A stretch of 64,000 nt of DNA from Bacillus_BA songklensis (lineage in GTDB: Bacteria; Bacillota; Bacilli; Bacillales; Bacillaceae_H), in assembly GCF_042649685.1 (NCBI RefSeq), contig NZ_JBHRZT010000067.1, positions 186,001-250,000 of the forward strand, given 5' to 3'. Numbering within the stretch: position 1 is the stretch's first letter; each line of letters opens with the position of its first letter. This document shows positions 51,387 through 58,143 of this stretch, one piece after another. The position numbers were made by a program, and so were the translations under genes. Under the pieces are notes generated by a model that saw only the letters and a program-made list of their open reading frames with translations, made no database searches and was not told the DNA's origin.

Positions 51387-53132
51387 TTATGCTTTGAATT
51401 TAGTAATCATTGATTGTAATTCGTGTGCTAACTCATTTAATTCTCTTGATGCTTTAGATAATTGGTTGACAGATTCTAATTGCTGCCCAGTACGATCTTC
51501 AATTTCGTGAGTGAAGTTTGAGTTATTCTGTGCAATCGCTTCAAGGTCTCTGACAGAAGCGGTTACTTCTTCTGTTCCAGCGGAAATTTCTTGAGATGCA
51601 GCCGAAACTCCTTCGATTTGAGTAGAAATTTGGTCTGTAATCTCTTTAATCTTAAAGAAAAGTTCTCCGGTTGTTTGAGCAATCTTCGTTCCTTTTTCTG
51701 CCTCTGTTGTACCAATTTCCATGGAAGATACAGCGTTATTTGTTTCATTTTGGATTTCTTCAATGATTTTTGAAATCTTCTCTGTAGATTTGTTGGACTC
51801 TTCCGCTAACTTTCTAACCTCTTGTGCTACAACCGCAAATCCTTTACCGTGTTCGCCGGCGCGAGCGGCTTCAATTGCTGCATTAAGAGCTAATAAGTTC
51901 GTTTGGCTAGAGATACCTGTAATCACTTCAAGGATACTAGAAATTTCGTCGGAACGCTTCTTTAATGAGCTGATGATATTGCTTGATTGTTTAACGGTAT
52001 CGTTAATGATTCCCATTTGTGAAACCACTTCACTGATTGCATCTAGGCCTTCCATAGCATAATCTTCCATACGTTTAGATACTACGGAAACATCTTGAGC
52101 AGAATGTGCGATAGAATTTATTTCAGCCGCAATTTGTTCAATGGCTCCTGCTGATTCTGTGACTGATACTTCTTGTGCTTGAATTCCAGCTGTCATTTGT
52201 TTAATGTTGTCACTGATTTTTACAGAGTGGTCTTTCGATTGTTCAGTAACAATTGTTACTAATTCGGATGATTGTAATACAGTATCAGAGGTTTCTCTGA
52301 TTTTCACAATCATAGATTTTAATTCAGATGCCATTTCATTGAATGCTTCATTAATTTTACCTAAATCATCTTCTCTTGTAGGAAGTTTAATATCAAGATT
52401 TCCGTTTCTCATTTCGTTAATTCCATTGAACAAATGTTTTAACGGTTTGAAGCTTCTGCGAGTAGCAAATACTTGAATAAGAATAATAATGATAATAGCT
52501 GGGATCAGAATAAGTAAAGAGCTAAGTAAGAATTTTTCTGTTCCGTTTTTAACCATACTTGCATCAACATCTACTCCAAAGAAAGCCCATACTTTACCTG
52601 TGCTATCTTTGATTGGGTAAAGTACTGTCACCCAAGTTCCGAATTGGTCTTCATACACATCTGAAGTTGTAATTTCTTTTGTTTTATTTAATTCTCTAAT
52701 AGATTTAGCAATCGTTTCTGGTTGATCATATAAATCACCAATATTTATTCCGTTTTCTTGTAAGCCTTCTTTAATGTGAGTTGGTGTGGCAATAATAGCT
52801 GATTGATTTTTTTCATTAAGTTCGGTTCCCATTATATATCCTTGGGCAACATTTGGATTAGTGCTAGATATTTTGTCAAAAAAAGCGGTTAATTCTTTTT
52901 GAACTTTACCATCAAAATCTTTTTCATTTGCTGCTTCCTCAACTAGAGAAGGATCTATATCTTTTCCCCAACGTTCTGCAATTTTCGTTGCTTGCTTTTC
53001 CATTTCTTTTGTTAATACTCCATTTTGAATGGATAAGCTTGAGATTATAAGTACGATTCCTATTAATAGGATTAATGTGGTCGTAGTAACAATAGATTTT
53101 GTAACAAAAGATAACTGTCTAAGTTTGTTCAT
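51387..53132 (-). CDS. Methyl-accepting chemotaxis protein
   Basis: A 581-residue chemoreceptor. TM1 is near residues 10-32, an extracellular sensor of dCache/Cache type follows (about 33-195), then TM2 (LLSSLLILIPAIIIIILIQV), a HAMP domain and the cytoplasmic hairpin with the conserved tip QTNLLALNAAIEAARAGEHG and VVAQEVRKLAEES. It converges on the transporter-decarboxylase operon. A plausible link is that the receptor senses the same amino acid or amine and steers motility, with c-di-GMP controlling the metabolic half; that link is inference. Confidence 0.93.
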   Translation of the reverse strand: MNKLRQLSFVTKSIVTTTTLILLIGIVLIISSLSIQNGVLTKEMEKQATKIAERWGKDIDPSLVEEAANEKDFDGKVQKELTAFFDKISSTNPNVAQGYIMGTELNEKNQSAIIATPTHIKEGLQENGINIGDLYDQPETIAKSIRELNKTKEITTSDVYEDQFGTWVTVLYPIKDSTGKVWAFFGVDVDASMVKNGTEKFLLSSLLILIPAIIIIILIQVFATRRSFKPLKHLFNGINEMRNGNLDIKLPTREDDLGKINEAFNEMASELKSMIVKIRETSDTVLQSSELVTIVTEQSKDHSVKISDNIKQMTAGIQAQEVSVTESAGAIEQIAAEINSIAHSAQDVSVVSKRMEDYAMEGLDAISEVVSQMGIINDTVKQSSNIISSLKKRSDEISSILEVITGISSQTNLLALNAAIEAARAGEHGKGFAVVAQEVRKLAEESNKSTEKISKIIEEIQNETNNAVSSMEIGTTEAEKGTKIAQTTGELFFKIKEITDQISTQIEGVSAASQEISAGTEEVTASVRDLEAIAQNNSNFTHEIEDRTGQQLESVNQLSKASRELNELAHELQSMITKFKA

Positions 53133-53309
53133 GGTGAAATCTCCCTTTCTTTATATAAAGTTTATATCGGTAATTTCATGAAAATTTTTTGTGATACAAC
53201 TATAAAATATATTTTAAAAGTCTATAAATGAGAGTTTGAAAATAAGGTTCTGGTGCAAAAACTTCAAGATAATTACAAGTAGTCTCTAAATCTTGGACAT
53301 ACTGATACT

Positions 53310-53674
53310 ATGACTCTAAAAAAGGTGTCTGATCGGTATGGAAAACAACATTTATTCAAATGGAGGCATTATCAGCCTGTCATTATTTTGTTAACAGTTA
53401 GATGGTATCTACGGTACAATCCCAGTTTTCGTGATTTGGTGGAAATGATGGAGGTGCGAGGCCTTTCGATAGCTCATACAACGATTATGTGATGGGTTCA
53501 TCAATATGGGCCTCAATTAGATGAAAGAGTACGGTGTCATTTTAAGCCAACAAATGATTCCTGGAGAGTAGATGAAACGTATATTAAGGTAAAAGGTCAG
53601 TGGATGTATTTATATGACGTAGTTGGTTCCAAAGGAAGTATCATTGATTTTTATCTAAGCAAAACAAGAGATTA
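53310..53674 (+). pseudogene. IS6-family transposase, broken
   Basis: The frame reads KWRHYQPVIILLTVRWYLRY, VEMMEVRGLSIAHTTIM, then an in-frame TGA at about 53490 where Trp is expected, and continues WVHQYGPQLDERVRCHF, DSWRVDETYIKVKGQWMYLY, DVVGSKGSIIDFYLSKTRD before a stop. The first Asp of the DDE triad (DETYIKVKG) is present; the second and third are missing. Typical length is about 230 residues, so the gene is dead. Confidence 0.85.
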
Positions 53675-53841
53675 AAAGGCTGCAAAATGCATCGCATCAT
53701 AATCTGTAAGTTAGCAGAAAATTCATGTCCTATCCTGAAAATTACTACTTTCATTCATTTGATGTGATGGTGCCGTATTAATACGGCATGGTTGTCTACC
53801 ATGGAAGAACGGTATCTATTCCATCCTCTGTTTCATGGCTG

Positions 53842-53910
53842 GCTAACGGGAGCAAGAGTTTAGGAAGAGGATTCGCTGTGGCAACTCCTCTTTTCATTGT
53901 GCTAAACGAG
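53842..53910 (+). repeat. Repeat family C, copy 3
   Basis: CTAACGGGAGCAAGAGTTTA, then AGAGGATTCGCTGTGGCAAC and TCCTCTTTTCATTGTGCTAA. The hairpin core is weaker than in other copies. It lies inside the IS6 remnant. Confidence 0.6.
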
Positions 53911-54139
53911 TGAAATGGGTTGAAGGAAGAAAATGTTTGGGAGTATGTAGCAAGGTTAACCCTGCTTTTTCATTATGATTGTTATTTTACCCGTTGGTAA
54001 AAGTACACTTTTACGAACGGTTCATTTTTGCCCAAAAAGTGCCCTTTTTCACGTTCGTTTAAGTCGAAAAATCATTTACGGACGTTTTGGATAGAATAAG
54101 AGAGAGTTTTTTATATTTTATGAGAAATAATCAACACTA

Positions 54140-54163
54140 AAACCCCTTGGCGCCAAGGGGTTT
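54140..54163. terminator. Perfect 24-bp palindrome beside dif-like site S5
   Basis: AAACCCCTTGGC joined to GCCAAGGGGTTT. It lies 11 bases left of S5. No gene is close. Confidence 0.75.
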
Positions 54164-54174
54164 GATTTTGTGTG

Positions 54175-54202
54175 GGTTCCGGTAAGAATGGTTATGTCAA
54201 CA
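54175..54202 (+). other. dif-like Xer site S5
   Basis: Left arm GGTTCCGGTAA, centre GAATGG, right arm TTATGTCAACA. The centre is identical to S4. Confidence 0.5.
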
Positions 54203-54243
54203 AAAAGAGGTTGGGTATCTAATAAAGCTACCCAACCTCTTTT
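54203..54243. terminator. Terminator-like hairpin between sites S5 and S6
   Basis: AAAAGAGGTTGGGTA / TACCCAACCTCTTTT, 11-nt loop. It fills almost all of the 41 bp between two direct dif-like sites. Confidence 0.8.
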
Positions 54244-54271
54244 ATTGCCAATAATCAGTGTTATGTAAACT
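54244..54271 (+). other. dif-like Xer site S6
   Basis: Left arm ATTGCCAATAA, centre TCAGTG, right arm TTATGTAAACT, the last identical to the B. subtilis dif XerD arm. Confidence 0.5.
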
Positions 54272-54637
54272 AAAGGTGAATAGGTGATGCACTTGCTTTG
54301 TATTATTTTTTGAGTATGTCCAAGTTTCATAGATTAATTACAATCAGTTTAAGGTTTTTGCACCAGAACTAGATTTCATATCGTTAATATCCCTTTTTTT
54401 AATCGTATACATAGTTTTAACACCATTTAAAACTCAAGTGTTTGTGATAACTTTTTCTTATTAAAATCATAAATTTTTTCTTTATTTAATTATTATAAAT
54501 AAGATATTACGATGAAATAGGATATAGAGTTGTCAAAATTCGACTCTGCCTATTGAAACAACTTTTTATCATAGGTCTTAGATTTATGACAATGATTGTG
54601 AACAGAGTGTAGACAAGTAATCAAGGAGGTAATATTA

Positions 54638-55936
54638 ATGACACAGGGAGAAAAAATTACAGTTACTAACGGTGTATTAAATGTACCAAACTATCCAATC
54701 ATTCCTTTCATTGAGGGAGACGGAACTGGGCCGGACATTTGGGCTGCAGCTTCACGTGTACTGGAAGCTGCTGTTGAGAAAGCATACAATGGCCAAAAGA
54801 AAATTGTTTGGAAAGAAGTACTAGCTGGGGAAAAAGCATTCAACGAGACAGGTGAATGGCTGCCTTCAGAAACATTGGATGTAATCCGTGAATACATAAT
54901 TGGGATTAAAGGTCCGCTTACAACTCCTGTCGGCGGCGGGATTCGTTCCTTGAACGTGGCATTACGTCAAGAGCTTGATTTATTCGTATGTCTGCGCCCT
55001 GTACGTTACTTTGAAGGTGTACCTTCACCCGTTAAGCGTCCTGAAGATACAGATATGGTGATTTTCCGTGAAAATACTGAAGATATTTATGCGGGTATTG
55101 AGTACGCAGAAGGAACAGAAGAAGCACAAAAACTAATCAACTTCTTACAAAACGAAATGGGTGTAAATAAAATTCGCTTCCCTGAAACTTCTGGTCTAGG
55201 AATCAAGCCGGTTTCAGAAGAAGGAACAAAACGTCTTGTTCGTGCAGCCCTTAACTATGCAATCAATGAAGGTAGAAAATCATTAACACTTGTTCATAAA
55301 GGAAACATTATGAAGTTTACGGAAGGTGCCTTCAAAAACTGGGGTTATCAATTGGCTGAGGAAGAGTTTGGCGATAAAGTATTTACATGGGCTGAATACG
55401 ATCGTATCGTAGAAGCAGAAGGAAAAGAAGCGGCTAATAAAGCACAGGCGGAAGCAGAAGCAGCTGGCAAAATCATCGTAAAAGATGCGATTGCCGACAT
55501 CTTCCTACAACAAATTTTAACTCGTCCGCGCGAGTTTGACGTAGTGGCTACGATGAACTTAAACGGTGACTATATTTCTGATGCGCTGGCTGCACAAGTT
55601 GGCGGTATCGGTATCGCTCCAGGAGCAAACATCAACTATGAAACAGGACATGCCATCTTTGAAGCGACTCACGGTACAGCGCCAAAATATGCCGGCCTTG
55701 ATAAAGTGAACCCGTCTTCTGTTATCCTTTCAGGTGTATTAATGCTTGAACACCTTGGCTGGCATGAAGCGGCTAAACTAGTCATCTCTTCCATGGAGAA
55801 AACAATTGCTTCTAAAGTGGTTACTTACGACTTCGCCCGTTTAATGGATGGGGCGACAGAAGTAAAATGTTCTGAATTCGGTGATGCGTTAATTCAAAAT
55901 ATGGTTCTGGTGCAAAAACATTTACTAGAAGTATAG
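54638..55936 (+). CDS. icd: Isocitrate dehydrogenase (NADP+)
   Basis: A 432-residue decarboxylating dehydrogenase of the TCA cycle. Clear family blocks: PFIEGDGTGPDIWAAA near residue 21, GIRSLNVALRQELDLF near 106 (phosphorylatable Ser), VTLVHKGNIMKFTEG-like segment near 213 and EATHGTAPKYAGLDKVNPSS near 346. The ATG follows AAGGAGG. It is alone rather than in citZ-icd-mdh. The C-terminus reads GDALIQNM then VLVQKHLLEV instead of the usual NMD end, because an IS6-type terminal repeat supplies the last codons. Confidence 0.93.
   Translation: MTQGEKITVTNGVLNVPNYPIIPFIEGDGTGPDIWAAASRVLEAAVEKAYNGQKKIVWKEVLAGEKAFNETGEWLPSETLDVIREYIIGIKGPLTTPVGGGIRSLNVALRQELDLFVCLRPVRYFEGVPSPVKRPEDTDMVIFRENTEDIYAGIEYAEGTEEAQKLINFLQNEMGVNKIRFPETSGLGIKPVSEEGTKRLVRAALNYAINEGRKSLTLVHKGNIMKFTEGAFKNWGYQLAEEEFGDKVFTWAEYDRIVEAEGKEAANKAQAEAEAAGKIIVKDAIADIFLQQILTRPREFDVVATMNLNGDYISDALAAQVGGIGIAPGANINYETGHAIFEATHGTAPKYAGLDKVNPSSVILSGVLMLEHLGWHEAAKLVISSMEKTIASKVVTYDFARLMDGATEVKCSEFGDALIQNMVLVQKHLLEV
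55903..55919 (+). mobile_element. IS6-type left end at the 3' end of icd
   Basis: GGTTCTGGTGCAAAAAC is identical over 17 bp to the left end at 53246-53262. It starts at the last base of the icd codon ATG and supplies VLVQKHLLEV and the stop. The IS body is otherwise absent to the right. Confidence 0.75.
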
Positions 55937-56044
55937 AGCTATTCATTTCTTTCAAATTAGAGGATTAAGAAATGAATTTAAACAGTTTATGGATAAATTC
56001 TTTTTAATTTATGGGAGAGACTTCACCTGCTGGTGAAGGTGCAG

Positions 56045-56082
56045 CGTGTAGACAAAGCCTATTATTAGGCAAGGTCTACACG
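56045..56082 (+). terminator. Hairpin after icd
   Basis: CGTGTAGAC ... GTCTACACG with inner CCT/AGG pairing. It precedes a second hairpin 4 bp later. Confidence 0.7.
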
Positions 56083-56085
56083 TTG

Positions 56086-56110
56086 AAAGCCCTTGTCTCA
56101 AGGGCTTTTT
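56086..56110 (+). terminator. Intrinsic terminator beside dif-like site S7
   Basis: AAAGCCCTTG / CAAGGGCTTTTT with a 3-nt loop. Ten bases left of S7. Confidence 0.85.
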
Positions 56111-56119
56111 AATACGTTT

Positions 56120-56147
56120 AGTTCCTCTAATCCCACTTATGTCAACA
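56120..56147 (+). other. dif-like Xer site S7
   Basis: Left arm AGTTCCTCTAA (8 of 11 to dif), centre TCCCAC, right arm TTATGTCAACA. The bases just after it, AAAAAAGAGG, resemble those after S5 (AAAAGAGG). Confidence 0.5.
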
Positions 56148-56320
56148 AAAAAGAGGCATTATGTTAATTGGAGTTGAATATTGTATGTATGAAAAGATGA
56201 ATTGAATTATACTTTCAAGGATTCATACAAAGTAAAATGTTGAATAAATTAATATATTGTGGAGGATGTTTTCCTTTGTCCTTGTAAATTATGAAAACAT
56301 ACAGAGAGGGAGATGAGAAA

Positions 56321-56455
56321 TTGACTGACGCATCTATCAATTTAATGAAGGTTGTTGTGCGCAATGCTGTGCGCACTAACTTAGTTATTATGAATTATTA
56401 CTTTGATTCAATGTTATTTTTATATGGTTTTAATAAACGGAAGAGTAAATTTTAA
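56321..56455 (+). CDS. Possible small hypothetical protein
   Basis: A 44-codon frame from TTG with GAGAGGGAGATGAG close ahead: MTDASINLMKVVVRNAVRTN then LVIMNYYFDSMLFLYGF and a basic tail. An in-frame ATG lies at 56291. A perfect GTGCGC direct repeat is inside. It is the only frame in the S7-S8 interval. Unrecognised and uncertain. Confidence 0.3.
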   Translation: MTDASINLMKVVVRNAVRTNLVIMNYYFDSMLFLYGFNKRKSKF

Positions 56456-56491
56456 ATGTAGTGTAATAGATTTTAGGGTGTATTAGAAAGA

Positions 56492-56513
56492 CTCAGATTA
56501 AAAAGAATCTGAG
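56492..56513 (+). terminator. Hairpin beside dif-like site S8
   Basis: CTCAGATT / AATCTGAG with a 6-nt loop, followed by CCTTTTGCTTTTT. Seven bases left of S8. Confidence 0.75.
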
Positions 56514-56519
56514 CCTTTT

Positions 56520-56547
56520 GCTTTTTATAACGGGCCTTATGTCAACT
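56520..56547 (+). other. dif-like Xer site S8
   Basis: Left arm GCTTTTTATAA, centre CGGGCC, right arm TTATGTCAACT. Centre and right arm are identical to S2, 25.7 kb away. Confidence 0.5.
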
Positions 56548-56608
56548 ATATAGATCGATTTAGAAAATTCGACCTGACCAAAGAACGGCCATGCCAAATT
56601 TTCTAGAC

Positions 56609-56653
56609 CTAAGCGGCTGGCACCCCCCTTGCGGGGTTGGCGCCAACCGCATA
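56609..56653. repeat. Hairpin repeat family D, copy 2
   Basis: TAAGCGGCTGGC ... GCCAACCGCATA around CCCCTTGCGGGG, a diverged copy of 5073-5118. The flanks GACC and GGTGAACCC also resemble copy 1. Confidence 0.55.
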
Positions 56654-56782
56654 GGTGAACCCTTGAGGGCGAATTCAAGTTGTCTGGATCACCGATTGTG
56701 ATGCCTCTTGATTGAATGAAGATGTGTCGAGTTATTAAGTGGAATATATATAAAACGATGGAAACTTATTAAAAAAATAATA

Positions 56783-56850
56783 CGAACGGGGGCAAGAGTT
56801 TAATAGCGGTGGTTGCTACGGCAACCTCTTTTTTATTGAACAAACGGAGG
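56783..56850 (+). repeat. Repeat family C, copy 4
   Basis: CGAACGGGGGCAAGAGTTTA, then GGTGGTTGCTACGGCAACCT and CTTTTTTATTGAACAAACGG. It is the most complete copy, with the AACGG phrase at both ends. Confidence 0.7.
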
Positions 56851-56899
56851 TTTGTTGAAAAAGGAAATATAATAATAATAGTTAATGGGGGGAGTTTCT

Positions 56900-57095
56900 A
56901 TGAAGTATGTATATCTTTTACAACATAGCTATGAGTATGAATATGAAGGTGAAATTTTTGATGAAATAAAAACGATTGGTATCTTTTCAACAAGAGAAAA
57001 AGTGGAAAAAGTGATTGATAAATATAAGTCATTGCCAGGGTTTAAAGCCATCCTTTAGAGTGCTTTCACATAGATCAATTTGCAATTATTAGTTG
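56900..57095 (+). pseudogene. Small YVYLLQHSYE-type protein, frameshifted
   Basis: ATG follows GGGGGAG: MKYVYLLQHSYEYEYEGEIF, then IGIFSTREKVEKVIDKYKSL PGFK, stopping at 57058. The expected tail reappears in the next frame as ECFHIDQFAIIS to about 57095. The family (uncharacterised domain with a conserved YLLxH(S/E)Y head and Y-P-xFCIDxY tail) is recognised by pattern only. A one-base shift has disrupted it. Confidence 0.6.
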
Positions 57096-57131
57096 AAGTA
57101 TAAAATCAATTATATAAAAAGGTAGTGCCAT

Positions 57132-57652
57132 ATGAGAATGTTTCGACTGTTATTTGTGTTTTTATTGGTCTTGCTTGGTTATACCTCCCCTGCCATGGCA
57201 GAAAGTGAGCTGTAAAAAAAATCGATGCTTTACCTGAAAACGGTACTCTAAAGCTAATTGATTCCATGTATGACGGAGAAATTGTGATTAATAAGCCAAT
57301 AACGATAGAAGGAGGTAACAATACCATTATTCGCTCTTGCGGTGATCAGCCTGTTATTACTGTGCAAGGTGATGGTGTTGTGTTGAAAAACTTAAAAATT
57401 GAACAGTGCAGTAAAACTTCAGACACAGCGGCTATTTATGCAACAGGGAAGAATCATCATTTGGAAAACATGCAAATTCAATCAACACATTATGGAATCA
57501 AGCTTAATCAGGCTAGTGGGACGGTTATTGAAAAAGGTTCAATTTTAAAAATAAAGATTTCATGGGGCGTTATAGGTGTATATACGTTGGTCTATCTTGC
57601 TTTTGCGTTAACCGTAGCATCATGGAATTTGGAAAGGAGGAAATTCCAGTGA
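57132..57652 (+). pseudogene. nosD-nosY fusion remnant
   Basis: A signal peptide MRMFRLLFVFLLVLLGYTSP is followed by an internal TAA near 57213 and then a NosD-like beta-helix segment: INKPITIEGGNNTIIRSCGD, TVQGDGVVLKNLKIEQCS. After residue ~115 it jumps to ISWGVIGVYTLVYLAFALTV, the last helix of an ABC-2 permease (NosY), and stops. A deletion therefore joined the two genes, and a stop or frameshift disables the start. NosDFY helps mature nitrous-oxide reductase copper centres. Confidence 0.6.
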
Positions 57653-58034
57653 CATTCGTAAAGGTAGATTCCGTTTCCAAGAGGTTTGGGAAGAAAGTAG
57701 CTCTTTCTCCAACGTCTTTTCAAATGAAAAAAGGGGAATGCGTCAGCGACTAGTATTTGGACAAGCATTGCTAGGCTCACCCAGCCTGTTGTTGCTTGAC
57801 GAGCCTACGAACGGCCTTGATCCGTTTTGGGTGAACGAATTTGTGGCAATTTTACAAGAAGTGAAGAAAGCTGGAACGACTATTGTTTTCTCAACCCATA
57901 TGATGGACGTGGCTGCAGAGGTGGGAGATACGATTTTATTTATGAAGGAAGGAAAGATCGTTAAAACGATTCGTAACGAACTTGATAAGGAAAAAACAAC
58001 GATAGAATTATTACATTTACATCGAAGCGTATGA
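57649..58034 (+). pseudogene. nosF-type ABC ATPase, internally deleted
   Basis: GTG overlaps the previous stop. VTFVKVDSVSKRFGKKVALS is an ABC ATPase start, but Walker A and the Q-loop are missing; after about 34 codons the frame shifts to MRQRLVFGQALLGSPSLLLL DEPTNGLDP, i.e. directly into signature/Walker B. The C-terminal half (STHMMDVAAEVGDTILFMKE) is intact. Inactive remnant of the nos cluster. Confidence 0.65.
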
Positions 58035-58056
58035 GGCTGCCGGGTACCCGGCAGCC
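58035..58056. terminator. 22-bp GC-rich perfect palindrome
   Basis: GGCTGCCGGGT joined to ACCCGGCAGCC, ending right at a 10-N gap. It is probably the terminator of the nos remnant, and its strength may explain why assembly broke here. Confidence 0.65.
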
Positions 58057-58066
58057 NNNNNNNNNN
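58057..58066. other. Assembly gap (10 N)
   Basis: Ten N immediately after a perfect GC hairpin; a join of unknown true length. Confidence 0.95.
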
Positions 58067-58143
58067 AAAGATGAGATTTGAAACGGATTCATTATCAATA
58101 ACGCCAGTTAACTAAATAAGAATAGGGTATGCCATTCATTTAA

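Larger units (their letters stand above)
53246..54370 (+). mobile_element. IS6-type element, degenerate
   Basis: Left end GGTTCTGGTGCAAAAAC (53246-53262) and right end GTTTTTGCACCAGAACT enclose 1.1 kb. The transposase is intact only at its N-terminus and then stops. The rest of the interior has been replaced by a family C repeat, terminators and two dif-like sites. A further matching left end occurs at 55903-55919 inside icd and a partial right end at 47699-47712. Confidence 0.8.
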
